DNA of 64,000 nt, taken from assembly GCA_016212665.1 (NCBI GenBank), contig JACREZ010000023.1, positions 1 to 64,000 of the forward strand, in the 5' to 3' direction. The DNA is from Ignavibacteriota bacterium. Its GTDB lineage: Bacteria > Bacteroidota > Ignavibacteria > UBA10030 > SZUA-254. The position numbers and the translations under genes are program-made. The notes beneath the pieces were generated by a model that saw only the letters and a program-made list of their open reading frames with translations, did not search any database and was not told the DNA's origin. Shown here one piece after another: positions 44,959 through 53,824 of the stretch (the stretch's first letter is position 1; each line of letters starts with the position of its first letter).

Positions 44959-47253
44959 CTATCTAAACAACAATGACTCTAAGTGATGACTAAACCACTC
45001 GCACCGTTTCATCCAATCTTCAACTCGTTTTCTTCCCGCTTCGTTTTGAACAAGCAACAATTCATCGGCAAAATATTTTTTTGCTTGTTGATAATCTTTT
45101 AACCGGAAATATGATTCGCCGAGTAACCGAAGTCTCGGTGATGCTAAATCAGGTGATAGGTTGTAGGTGATAGGCATGTCCGCCGTAAGCGGATGAATTA
45201 GTAGTTGAATAACTTCATCGTACTTTTGTAAGCGGAAAGAAATTTTTGCTTTCAGGTATTTCAACAAAGGACTTGAAAATTTTAAAAGCGCAGAATCAAT
45301 AAACACCATTGACAATTCCCCAGAAGCGGGACTTGTAAAATATGGTCGAAGGTAGTTTGCTAAGGAGGTATCGTTCAATGCTTCAATCCGGAGAAGTGCC
45401 GACTCGTTCGTCCGGTCAGACAAATCGTATTCGAGAATCTTGGTGAAGACGATTCTTGCAGTCGCAGTATCGCCTGTTTGCCAGAGAGAATTTCCGTACG
45501 TCGAAAGAACTCCCGCCACAGGAGATTTGCGTGATGAATCTTGAATTAGTTCTTTCATCAATTGAATTACTTTGGCATGGTTCGATGTGGCGTATTCAGT
45601 GGAGATAAGTCCCATGAATGCCTGCGTATTCCAACTCTGCTCGAGCGATAATTGAAAAAACTCCTTTGCTTGAACATGTTGTCTGTTGATGAGAGAACGG
45701 AAGCCTTCTTCATTGATTCGAGCAATTACTCTTGCACACTCTTTTGCGAAGATTGATTGTCGGCGAAAGAAATATTCGACATGATTTTTCCACGCATCGG
45801 GAACGGCGACGCGGTCAATCGTTAATTGCCATTCCTGAATTAACTCAGCGTATTCCTTCTTGTACACCGATTGAACCGAACTGCCGCCATAGAGTTGTTT
45901 GAAATTTTCAATCCCGTATTCATCAATTACAAATTTGCAGAACGAACCCATCAGCACGTAACTGAGACTCGATGCCTGAGACATGAAACCTTCAGGCGAA
46001 ATTAATTTTTCCGGGTGAGAAGCAATTTCAAACTTCTTGATTGCCGCCGCGTACTCGTGCAATGTTCTGTTTCCCCAATCGTCGTCAATCGCGGTGGCAA
46101 GTCCTTCCGTCAATCCAATATTATAGTGTGCTTTGATGATTGGCAATCCGAACTCTCCAGCGAGGACGTGAACGAGTTCGTGCTTCAACACTTCTTGCCA
46201 TGAATCTTTGTTGAGATGAATTTCCTTCCGCCATGGTTTGGAGATGTTTGTTGTTCCTGTTCCGATAAACTTACGTTTTGTTTCTGCATCGGGATAAATG
46301 TATGAAGTAATGATTCCGTTAAACTTCATGTTCAATGCTTCTTTATCCTGATACAATCGGAATTCGTGCTCAAGTCCGACAAATTCCCGTTCCTGCCGAG
46401 TAAACATTCCCGGCGCGTAGTGAATGATGAAGTGTTCTGTTTGATATGTTTCTGTCAATGTTCGTTGGATGGAAAATACGCTTGACTCAAATCCTATTGC
46501 GAAGCGGAAAATCCAAGCGATGAAAAGAACGAGTAACAAAAGGAGGAATGGGATGTACTTGAAATCCCATCGAAAAGCACGGGCTGCATTTTGTATTTTT
46601 TCTTTGAATGTTGAACCGAGCGTTGATGACGAAACTATCAACCACGAACCAAAACCGAAAACCAACAAACTAAAAACTGTGACGAGACGAAAAAGAACAA
46701 GCGTTGGCGTTATCGTCAGCACTTCATCGTACGAGAAGCCGGGGAAGTAGCCGTAAATGAAATTGTAAGAATAAATTGCGGGAGTGAAGTAACCGAGATA
46801 CAGGGGATGCAACAATGCAAAAGTCACAATGCAAAAGTAAAAAAGAATTGCCCGATGGAAGAGAACGGCGCACAATAATGCAAGTGAAATTGACCAGAAC
46901 GCTGTAATGACCGGAATCAACAGATAGAAGATGATGCCTTCTGAGTACGAACAGTTTTTTACAAGAACTATGTTCAGCGTTGCAACGACGAATGGAATTG
47001 CAAGTAGAACGGAAGTTTTATTTAGTGATTCTTTGAGTGTGTTACGGAAAATGTCGGTTGCTGAAAATTCTTGACCGGCATTGTATTGACGGAATATGTT
47101 TATCGTCATCGGTCCGGCAAGAAAAGGGATGACGAACGCAACTGCGGCGGAGAATTCGTAGCCGAGATAGTTGAAGAGTGGGAGTTGAATCAACCCGACA
47201 GAAAACAAAACCATGAAGATGAGAGAGAGGTTTTGTTTGAATTTCATTAGCAT
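44959..47253 (-). CDS. Membrane peptidase-MA protein with TPR tail
   Basis: 764 aa. About seven N-terminal membrane helices (residues ~10-250), then a peptidase-MA-like domain with KHELVHVLAGEFG (HExxH), a downstream Glu in LTEGLATAIDDDWG, and a TPR-rich C-terminus (about 520-760). The same motif pair occurs in the 297-3137 protein. ATG at 47253 or 47247 would serve. A repeat-derived peptide (PITYNLSP, residues ~685-701) lies between two TPR units. A broken tandem paralogue lies at 43925-44065. Role unknown; perhaps envelope proteolysis. Confidence 0.75.
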   Translation of the reverse strand: MLMKFKQNLSLIFMVLFSVGLIQLPLFNYLGYEFSAAVAFVIPFLAGPMTINIFRQYNAGQEFSATDIFRNTLKESLNKTSVLLAIPFVVATLNIVLVKNCSYSEGIIFYLLIPVITAFWSISLALLCAVLFHRAILFYFCIVTFALLHPLYLGYFTPAIYSYNFIYGYFPGFSYDEVLTITPTLVLFRLVTVFSLLVFGFGSWLIVSSSTLGSTFKEKIQNAARAFRWDFKYIPFLLLLLVLFIAWIFRFAIGFESSVFSIQRTLTETYQTEHFIIHYAPGMFTRQEREFVGLEHEFRLYQDKEALNMKFNGIITSYIYPDAETKRKFIGTGTTNISKPWRKEIHLNKDSWQEVLKHELVHVLAGEFGLPIIKAHYNIGLTEGLATAIDDDWGNRTLHEYAAAIKKFEIASHPEKLISPEGFMSQASSLSYVLMGSFCKFVIDEYGIENFKQLYGGSSVQSVYKKEYAELIQEWQLTIDRVAVPDAWKNHVEYFFRRQSIFAKECARVIARINEEGFRSLINRQHVQAKEFFQLSLEQSWNTQAFMGLISTEYATSNHAKVIQLMKELIQDSSRKSPVAGVLSTYGNSLWQTGDTATARIVFTKILEYDLSDRTNESALLRIEALNDTSLANYLRPYFTSPASGELSMVFIDSALLKFSSPLLKYLKAKISFRLQKYDEVIQLLIHPLTADMPITYNLSPDLASPRLRLLGESYFRLKDYQQAKKYFADELLLVQNEAGRKRVEDWMKRCEWFSHHLESLLFR
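45150..45200. repeat. In-frame word repeat in the peptidase-MA gene
   Basis: AGGTGATAGGTTGTAGGTGATAGG followed by TCCGCC-GTA-AGCGGA-type hairpin DNA encodes TADMPITYNLSPDL. The frameshifted paralogue fragment shows no such block at the equivalent distance from LLGESYF, although its upstream sequence is too decayed to be sure. Confidence 0.5.
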
Positions 47254-47268
47254 ACTATTGGTCGGATT

Positions 47269-47316
47269 TTTTTAACCGCAGAGTTCGCGGAGGAGGCGCA
47301 AAGTTCGCGAAGAGTT
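47269..47316. repeat. CGCAGAGTTCGCGGAG-type intergenic repeat
   Basis: AACCGCAGAGTTCGCGGAGG followed by AGGCGCAAAGTTCGCGAAGAG fills most of the gap between murA and the peptidase-MA gene. It is built from repeated GCAGAGTTCGCG-like words and holds no gene. Confidence 0.55.
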
Positions 47317-47323
47317 CAATGAA

Positions 47324-48586
47324 TCAGTATTCAGAACCGGTTGCGCGTTTGATGTTTGCGCCCAAAACACGGAGTTTCTTTTCGAGCGATTCGTAGCCGC
47401 GGTCGAGATGATAAACGCGGAGAACTTCAGTTGTTCCTTGTGCGGCTAATCCTGCCAGCACCAAACTTGCAGAAGCGCGCAAATCAGTGGACATGACTTT
47501 CGCTCCGGTCAGTTGCTTCACACCTTTTACTATTGCAGCGTTTTTGCTGATTTCAATGTTCGCACCGAGACGGATTAATTCAGGAACGTGCTTGAACCGG
47601 TCGAAATAAATTGTATCGGTGATGACTGAAGTACCCTTCGCGAGAGCCATGAGCGAGATCCATTGTGCCTGCATATCGGTCGGGAAGCCGGGATAAACAG
47701 CCGTTGTTACATCAATTGCTTTGATTATTTTCGGTGATTTGATTTTTATCCAGTCGGTTCCGGTTTGAATTTGTGAACCCGCCTCCTGAAGTTTTGCAAC
47801 GACCGATTCGAGATGCAACGGACTGCATTGCTCAAGTTTAATGTTGCCGCCGGTGAGCGCGCACGCGACGAGAAACGTTCCCGCTTCGATGCGGTCGGGA
47901 ATCATCGCTTCATCACACGGATGCAGAGCGTCAACACCTTCGATTTCTAATCGTGTTGTCCCGATGCCATGAATCTTCGCTCCGGTTTTTACAAGAAAGT
48001 CTGCAAGCGCGATTATCTCCGGTTCCATTGCCGCGTTTTCAATGATGGTTGTTCCTTTTGCAAGCACCGCCGCCATCATCACATTGCCGGTTGCGCCGAC
48101 ACTCGATACATCGAACACAATCTTCGTGGCTTTCAATCGTTTTGCTTTTGCGATGATATATCCTTGGTCGAGCTGAACATCGGCACCAAGTTTTTTCATT
48201 CCTTCAATGTGGAGATTGACCGGACGAGGTCCCCACGCGCAACCGCCGGGAAGAGAAACTTTTGCGTATCCGTATCGTGCAAGGAGCGGCCCGAGAACAT
48301 AGATGGATGCACGCATCTTCTTCACATGTTCATACGGCGCTTCGAAGGTATTCACACGAAATGTGTTGATGCTGAGTGTCGTTCCTTTCTTTTTCAGTTC
48401 CACTCCCATTGTTTGAAGAAGTCTCGCCATCGTGGAAATATCACGAAGTTCCGGCACGTTGGTAAACGAATATTTCCCGCTTGCAAGAAGTGTTGCGGGA
48501 ATAAGCGCAAGCGCGGCATTCTTCGCCCCGCCGATAGTGACAGTTCCTTGAAGTTTGTTTCCGCCGTGAATTATGAATTTGTCCAT
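47324..48586 (-). CDS. murA: UDP-N-acetylglucosamine 1-carboxyvinyltransferase
   Basis: 420 aa, the family's usual length. PEP-binding Lys in GGAKNAALALIPA (residue 22), catalytic Cys in LPGGCAWGPRPVNLHIEGM (residue 116), conserved SSVGATGNVMMAA loop and YPGFPTDMQAQ. First committed step of peptidoglycan synthesis. The active-site Cys implies fosfomycin sensitivity at this step. Stands alone here without other mur genes. Confidence 0.95.
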   Translation of the reverse strand: MDKFIIHGGNKLQGTVTIGGAKNAALALIPATLLASGKYSFTNVPELRDISTMARLLQTMGVELKKKGTTLSINTFRVNTFEAPYEHVKKMRASIYVLGPLLARYGYAKVSLPGGCAWGPRPVNLHIEGMKKLGADVQLDQGYIIAKAKRLKATKIVFDVSSVGATGNVMMAAVLAKGTTIIENAAMEPEIIALADFLVKTGAKIHGIGTTRLEIEGVDALHPCDEAMIPDRIEAGTFLVACALTGGNIKLEQCSPLHLESVVAKLQEAGSQIQTGTDWIKIKSPKIIKAIDVTTAVYPGFPTDMQAQWISLMALAKGTSVITDTIYFDRFKHVPELIRLGANIEISKNAAIVKGVKQLTGAKVMSTDLRASASLVLAGLAAQGTTEVLRVYHLDRGYESLEKKLRVLGANIKRATGSEY

Positions 48587-48636
48587 GCCTTGTTTTCAAT
48601 AGTAATGCGAGTTATTTGAGAATCATATTATTAATA

Positions 48637-48900
48637 TTACCTCTTTGATGCATCCAAAACTGTAAGTCCTACAACTTCTTTTCCGCGGTAACGAATGAGG
48701 ATACCCTCTTTGAGCATCTCCGAAGTTGTTGCTTTCTGTGGTCGCTTGAAACTGATGTACAAGACATCGGCTTCTTTATCATAATCAAACGACATTCTTC
48801 CGTGTGGTAATCGAAGCAGATGTGGAGTAACCTCAAAAACTTCTTGCAACATTCTTTTATGGAAAAAATTTCCATTCATTAATTTTGTTTCTTTGCCCAT
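48637..48900 (-). CDS. DUF2283 protein (putative antitoxin)
   Basis: 87 aa. The DUF2283 core reads MSFDYDKEADVLYISF and GILIRYRGKEVVGLTVLDASKR. Its start overlaps the end of the upstream toxin-like gene by 22 bp. A second DUF2283 gene occurs at 57472, again directly after a small toxin-like gene. Confidence 0.8.
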   Translation of the reverse strand: MGKETKLMNGNFFHKRMLQEVFEVTPHLLRLPHGRMSFDYDKEADVLYISFKRPQKATTSEMLKEGILIRYRGKEVVGLTVLDASKR

Positions 48901-49190
48901 AATATATTTACCTTGTTCAGTTGTAGTTTGTTGGTAAAATATGCAGTGATAACAAAACCATCTTTCGATGATAATTCTTTATAAACTGCAGCTAACATTT
49001 TCTTTTTGTTGATAGTCTTTAGTGCGATAAGTGCATCGCGATATCCCTCGATAATAAAATCGGGGTCTTCGATTGTTTCTAGAACGGTATCATAGTAGCC
49101 CGCGATGTCATCATGGTTCTCAATTATATGGAACCATCTTTCTTCAGTGAGTCGAATTGGTATTTTATTCTTCGAGTTGACAATGTCCAT
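48879..49190 (-). CDS. PBECR/DUF4258-like putative toxin
   Basis: 103 aa. KIPIRLTEERWFHIIENHDDIAGYYDTVLETIEDPDFIIEGYRDALIALK is typical of small PBECR or DUF4258-like RNase-toxin families encoded next to DUF2283 proteins. The C-terminal LSSKDGFVITAYFTN matches the last strand of that fold. Its upstream gap to pydC (49191-49342) has no clear features. Confidence 0.7.
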   Translation of the reverse strand: MDIVNSKNKIPIRLTEERWFHIIENHDDIAGYYDTVLETIEDPDFIIEGYRDALIALKTINKKKMLAAVYKELSSKDGFVITAYFTNKLQLNKVNILWAKKQN

Positions 49191-49342
49191 AGTTTTTCGA
49201 TTTTATCGCTTGCATTGAATTTACGTCAAAAGATAGTCAAAAACCTTTAATGGAAAAATTATTTTATTTGATTCTTGTCTGGAAATACAGTAATTTCACC
49301 CTGCAATTAAATTTCAAAAAGAAAATATAAAAGGAAATATTT

Positions 49343-50218
49343 ATGCCCAGAACCGTTCGCGGCGGATTGATTCAAGTAACGTTAGCCGGCTCATCCGAGC
49401 AGCCGATTGAAACCATCAAACAAGCAATGATAGAGAAGCATCTCAAGATGATTGATGATGCGGCAAAACAAGGTGTGCAAATGTTGTGTATGCAGGAATT
49501 GTTTTACGGTCCCTACTTTTGCGCCGAGCAGAAAAAGAAATGGTACGCACTCGTCGAGAAAGTGCCGGATGGTCCAACGGTGAAACTATTTCAAGACGTT
49601 GCAAAAAAATATTCCATGGTAATTGTCGTCCCGATGTACGAGGAAGAAATCCCCGGTGTCTATTATAATACCGCTGCGGTGATTGATGCTGATGGAAAGT
49701 ATCTGGGAAAATACCGAAAGCATCACATCCCGCAAGTTGAGCCGGGATTTTGGGAGAAGTTTTATTTCAAGCCGGGCAATTTAGGATTCCCCGTGTTCAA
49801 GACTGCGTACGCTGATATCGGTGTGTATATTTGCTATGACCGGCATTTTCCCGAAGGCGCACGCATCCTCGGTTTGAACGGAGCGGAGATTGTGTTCAAT
49901 CCTTCTGCAACCGTTGCCGGACTCTCAGAATATTTATGGAAACTTGAACAACCCGCGCACGCAGTCGCCAACGGATATTTTGTCGGTGCAATTAACCGCG
50001 TCGGATTTGAAGCGCCGTGGAACATCGGCGAGTTTTACGGGCAAAGTTATTTCTGTACGCCGCGAGGAAAAATCATCGCCGAAGCGCCGCGTGATAAAGA
50101 TTTTCTCGTCGTCGCCGATTTGAATCTTGACGAGATTCAGGAAGTGAGAGAGACGTGGCAATTCTTCCGCGACAGAAGACCGGAAGAATATGGGGCGATA
50201 AGCGCAGTTGAAAGATAA
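49343..50218 (+). CDS. Nitrilase-superfamily beta-ureidopropionase
   Basis: 291 aa. Catalytic Glu-Lys-Cys triad: Glu52 in CMQELFYGPYF, Lys126 in GKYRKHHIP and Cys164 in GVYICYDRHFPEG. Family relatives hydrolyse N-carbamoyl-beta-alanine or N-carbamoylputrescine. In this window dihydropyrimidinase and PreT/PreA genes lie downstream, so beta-ureidopropionase (PydC) is the favoured role: N-carbamoyl-beta-alanine to beta-alanine, CO2 and ammonia. Confidence 0.85.
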   Translation: MPRTVRGGLIQVTLAGSSEQPIETIKQAMIEKHLKMIDDAAKQGVQMLCMQELFYGPYFCAEQKKKWYALVEKVPDGPTVKLFQDVAKKYSMVIVVPMYEEEIPGVYYNTAAVIDADGKYLGKYRKHHIPQVEPGFWEKFYFKPGNLGFPVFKTAYADIGVYICYDRHFPEGARILGLNGAEIVFNPSATVAGLSEYLWKLEQPAHAVANGYFVGAINRVGFEAPWNIGEFYGQSYFCTPRGKIIAEAPRDKDFLVVADLNLDEIQEVRETWQFFRDRRPEEYGAISAVER

Positions 50219-50225
50219 TGACGAA

Positions 50226-50697
50226 GTTTTTAGTTTTTGGTTATTAGTTGTAGTTACTTGTTGATAGTTATGTTCAGATGGCAACAGGGTTAGAAAATCT
50301 TTGGATTTATAAACTTGCGGAAGACCTCGAAGTGAAAGTCTATGAAGTAACCAAAGTATTTCCAAGAGATGAATTCTATCGCTCGGTTGACCAACTCAGG
50401 CGTTCGTCCTCATCGGTATCGGATAATCTTGCTGAACATTATCACAAAACTACAGTGAAAGAAAAGGTACGATTTCTGAATATTGCCAAAGGTGAGATGG
50501 AAGAGACTCGAAGAGGGATAATAAAATCTGCTCGCAAGAAATTCCTATCCGATAAACTTGCCTTGGAATTAGTTGAACAGTACACTGTCTTAATGAAAGG
50601 AACTACTTCGTACATCCGTTTTCTTGAGCTAAATAATATCGGCAAACGTCAGACTCCAACAACCAAAGACTGAAACCACAAACTACGAACTAAAAAC
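50226..50697. mobile_element. Four-helix-bundle cassette with 10-bp inverted ends
   Basis: GTTTTTAGTT (50226-50235) and AACTAAAAAC (50688-50697) are perfect inverted repeats around the four-helix-bundle gene. Both ends continue as looser words (TTTTTGGTTATTAG; CAACAACCAAAGACTG). The last eight codons of the gene come from the right arm. No transposase is seen. Confidence 0.5.
50278..50673 (+). CDS. Four-helix-bundle protein (23S rRNA IVS-protein family), copy 1
   Basis: 131 aa. LENLWIYKLAEDLEVKVYEVTKVFPRDEFYRSVDQLRRSSSSVSDNLAE is the signature of the S23/IVS family, and the C-terminal half is helical (KFLSDKLALELVEQYTVLMKGTTSYIRFLE). In Leptospira and Coxiella relatives are encoded within intervening sequences of 23S rRNA; the Avd protein of retroelements has the same fold. 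Molecular function unknown. The gene lies between beta-ureidopropionase and the aminotransferase, within inverted repeat arms. Confidence 0.85.
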   Translation: MATGLENLWIYKLAEDLEVKVYEVTKVFPRDEFYRSVDQLRRSSSSVSDNLAEHYHKTTVKEKVRFLNIAKGEMEETRRGIIKSARKKFLSDKLALELVEQYTVLMKGTTSYIRFLELNNIGKRQTPTTKD

Positions 50698-50708
50698 ATC
50701 ACAGATTT

Positions 50709-52052
50709 ATGGATAACGATAAATTTCAAAATCTTTCAATTTCCGAACTCACTGCAAAATACACCTACGGCACATGGCGTTTCCAGAAAGGATGGAAGCC
50801 GCTTCATGTTGTTGATGGTGAAGGATGCTATTTTATTGATGCGAACGGAAAACGCTATCTCGATTTTTCCGGACAGTTAATGTGTTTGCATCTCGGTTAC
50901 AAAAATCAGGCAATGATTCGCTCGATTGAAGAACAAGCAAGGAAACTTTCGTTCATCGGTCCCGGGTTTGCAACAGATGTTCGCGTTGAGTTGACGAAAC
51001 TCTTGCTGGAAGTTCTTCCTGAAGGATTGGAGAAATTTTTCTTCGCAACATCGGGAACCGAGGCGAACGAAGCGGCATTTAAGATTGCGAGAATGTACAC
51101 AGGCAAAACAAAAATCATTGCCCGCTACCGTTCGTATCACGGTTCGACGATGGGTTCGATTGCGGCAACAAGCGACCCGCGCCGTTGGGCGATGGAACCG
51201 GCAGGGAAAATTCCCGGGGTGATTTTTGCCCCCGAGGTGAATTGCTACCGTTGTCCGCTCAAACATCATTATCCCGAATGTGAAATTGCTTGTGTTGAAT
51301 ACATTGAACACATGATTGAAAACGAAAGCGACGTTGCGGCAGTTCTTATTGAACCGATTGTCGGGACGAACGGAATTCTCATTCCGCCGAAAGAGTACAT
51401 GCCTCGGCTTCGACAGATTTGCGACAAACATAATGTACTGCTCATCGCCGATGAAGTGATGACCGGGTGGGGAAGAACCGGAGCGTGGTTCGCTCTCGAC
51501 CATTGGAACGTGAAGCCGGATATTCTCACGACAGCAAAAGGAATCACCGCCGCGTACATTCCACTCGGACTTTGTGCAACGACAAAAAAGATTGCCGACT
51601 TTTTCGACGACCATTACTTTTCACACGGTCATACGTACGAAGCGCATCCACTTACATTAGCGCCCGCTGTAGCCGCCATCCATGAATACAAACGACTCAA
51701 TCTCATTGAGCGTGCGAACGAAATGGGCGCGTACATGAAAATGAAATTGGAAGAACTTAAAGCCAAACATAAATCCGTTGGTGATGTTCGCGGGATTGGT
51801 CTGTTCTGGGCGGTAGAACTTGTCAAAAATCAAACAACGAAAGAGCCATTCAATACTTACAAAGATAAAGTAAGCGGAACTCCGTTGCTTGTTGATAAAG
51901 TCGCTGCTGAGATGATGAAGAACGGTGTGTTTATACAAGCATGGGTGAGTCACTTCGTGATTGCGCCGCCTTTGATTGTCAGTAAAGAAGAAATTGATTT
52001 GGGGGTAAAGGCGTTGGATGATGCGTTAAGTCTCGCTGACGCTCTCTGTTGA
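50709..52052 (+). CDS. Class III aminotransferase (beta-alanine:pyruvate-like)
   Basis: 447 aa. PLP fold type I: SGTEANEAAFKIARMYTGKTKII, D in LLIADEVMTGWGRTGAWFAL, PLP-Lys in ILTTAKGITAAYIPLG and HGHTYEAHPLTLAP. Closest in look to beta-alanine or taurine:pyruvate aminotransferases. In this cluster it would convert beta-alanine to malonate semialdehyde. Confidence 0.88.
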   Translation: MDNDKFQNLSISELTAKYTYGTWRFQKGWKPLHVVDGEGCYFIDANGKRYLDFSGQLMCLHLGYKNQAMIRSIEEQARKLSFIGPGFATDVRVELTKLLLEVLPEGLEKFFFATSGTEANEAAFKIARMYTGKTKIIARYRSYHGSTMGSIAATSDPRRWAMEPAGKIPGVIFAPEVNCYRCPLKHHYPECEIACVEYIEHMIENESDVAAVLIEPIVGTNGILIPPKEYMPRLRQICDKHNVLLIADEVMTGWGRTGAWFALDHWNVKPDILTTAKGITAAYIPLGLCATTKKIADFFDDHYFSHGHTYEAHPLTLAPAVAAIHEYKRLNLIERANEMGAYMKMKLEELKAKHKSVGDVRGIGLFWAVELVKNQTTKEPFNTYKDKVSGTPLLVDKVAAEMMKNGVFIQAWVSHFVIAPPLIVSKEEIDLGVKALDDALSLADALC

Positions 52053-52185
52053 AGTATGGAAAAAAATAATATTTGTAATCAAACGTCAAATTTATGATAC
52101 TGACGTAGTAACATCATCACTCCAAGCGAAAACCGGAAGTGATAAGCTAAATAACTCATCAATCATTATTAAAAGGTTCGGTAGT

Positions 52186-53736
52186 ATGAAAAAATACTTA
52201 CTGGTATTGTTCTTATGTTTTTGCTTTGCATTCACACTGCAGGCACAAGTCACAAATCTCTTTGTCAGCGGCTCCGACACAAATTTTACATTTGTAACTG
52301 GCAGTGAAATAGGTTGGCACTATAATGTTTCACCAAACGGCGCCACTGCTACAGTTGAATTGTGGTTAGATGTTAATGATAACAATAGCATTGATACCGC
52401 TATTGATAAAAATCGCTTTACTTTTACACAAACCGACGGGGTGAGTAATGGAAATAATGGTCCTGGCGACAACGATACGACACAAGGCGTTATTGCTTTT
52501 TCTCAAGCGAGCGGTATCGGAATTGCTCCCGGAAAGTATGTCTTTCAAGTAACACAAGGTGGATCTTCATTAAGTGTTAAAGGTACAATAACACATTTGT
52601 CCTCTCCTGCCCATACAGTCTCGGGAACTGTTACTCCACCTTCCGGCAAAAGCGCAGCGAATATCTTTATGCAAATCCAACCAAGCACCGAAGGCGATGA
52701 TAAACCATTCTGGGAAGCTATTTCAGATGCAAGCGGAAATTTTTCCATCGAAATGGAGGGTGATACTGCAGGAAATCCATGGCGGCTAAGATTAGCCGAT
52801 AACTATAATCCATTTCCCGGGTCAGTTATTTCTCCGAGTGAATATTCATTCGATATGATTGGAAATCCTAACGGCTATACGTTTTCATTTAGTTCTGCCG
52901 CAGCAAAAATTGTGGGATATGTCAAGGATGATGACGGTAATTTTTTGACAAATTATAATGTATGGATGAACAGAAATAATTCTAGTTTTAATGCCAATGT
53001 AAATACCGACGGATCAGGGTATTTCGAATTTGGATTATCTTCAGGTGATCTGTCCAACGATGATTTTACACTTGGAACAAACTTCAATAGTAACGAACCT
53101 ACACATACGCACTTAGCCGCAAGTGTAACAATCAATGGAATTCAAAGCAACGATAGTCTTTACTATACTCTTATTGTTTATAAAGTTAATTCTTCCATTC
53201 AGGGACAGGTTCTTGTTAACGGAAATCCTCCGGGGTTCCCGATTGAAATTTCCGGTAGTATTCAAGATTCAGCATGGACTTCAACATGGGCAGATTCAAC
53301 GACGGGAAACTTCTCGCTTGAAGTTTCTAATAAACTGTACAATTATAATCTTTATGCAAATAATTTACCGAACAATTATTTTGTTAGCGGTGTAACTGCT
53401 CACCCCGGCGAAACAGGAGTGATAATTAATATTACTGTTAACGGAGTATCAGAGCGTGAATCCGGAATACCATCTTCATATTCTCTTGGACAGAATTATC
53501 CCAATCCGTTCAATCCTACAACAGTAATTGATTACGACCTGAAGTACGCAAGTCACGTTCAATTATCTCTCTATAATGTGTTAGGAGAAGAGGTGTTGAA
53601 CGTTGTCAATCAGGAACAATCTGCTGGAAAATATAGAGCAACCGTTGATGCGTCATCGCTTGCAAGCGGGATGTATTTTTACAAACTTCAGGCAGGACAA
53701 TTTTCAAACATCAAGAAATTGATTTTGATAAGATAA
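52186..53736 (+). CDS. T9SS-exported protein with carboxypeptidase-regulatory-like repeats
   Basis: 516 aa with signal peptide MKKYLLVLFLCFCFAFTLQAQ. Three beta-sandwich repeats of the carboxypeptidase-regulatory-like type (HTVSGTVTPPSGKSAA; KIVGYVKDDDGNFLTNY; SSIQGQVLVNGNP). The C-terminal ~85 residues form a T9SS type A sorting domain with NYPNPFNPTT, VQLSLYNVLGEEV, LASGMYFYKLQAG and KLILIR. It is thus secreted and anchored by the type IX system. No enzymatic domain is seen. It lies inside the pyrimidine region but is not obviously part of it. Confidence 0.85.
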   Translation: MKKYLLVLFLCFCFAFTLQAQVTNLFVSGSDTNFTFVTGSEIGWHYNVSPNGATATVELWLDVNDNNSIDTAIDKNRFTFTQTDGVSNGNNGPGDNDTTQGVIAFSQASGIGIAPGKYVFQVTQGGSSLSVKGTITHLSSPAHTVSGTVTPPSGKSAANIFMQIQPSTEGDDKPFWEAISDASGNFSIEMEGDTAGNPWRLRLADNYNPFPGSVISPSEYSFDMIGNPNGYTFSFSSAAAKIVGYVKDDDGNFLTNYNVWMNRNNSSFNANVNTDGSGYFEFGLSSGDLSNDDFTLGTNFNSNEPTHTHLAASVTINGIQSNDSLYYTLIVYKVNSSIQGQVLVNGNPPGFPIEISGSIQDSAWTSTWADSTTGNFSLEVSNKLYNYNLYANNLPNNYFVSGVTAHPGETGVIINITVNGVSERESGIPSSYSLGQNYPNPFNPTTVIDYDLKYASHVQLSLYNVLGEEVLNVVNQEQSAGKYRATVDASSLASGMYFYKLQAGQFSNIKKLILIR

Positions 53737-53753
53737 ATTTAATTTCCAATATT

Positions 53754-53802
53754 AGGTTCGGGAATCGTAGAATAAAGGCGAATCCCGAACCTTTTATTTT
53801 TT
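53754..53802 (+). terminator. Terminator after the T9SS gene
   Basis: AGGTTCGGGAATCG and CGAATCCCGAACCT pair with one mismatch and are followed by TTTTATTTTTT. It separates the T9SS gene from the aldehyde dehydrogenase gene. Confidence 0.85.
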
Positions 53803-53824
53803 AAAACGAAAAGAAGAAAACGAA

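Noticed and set aside
50877-51614. Antisense 245-codon frame in the aminotransferase
   Set aside because: Shadow of a gene whose PLP motifs are unambiguous.
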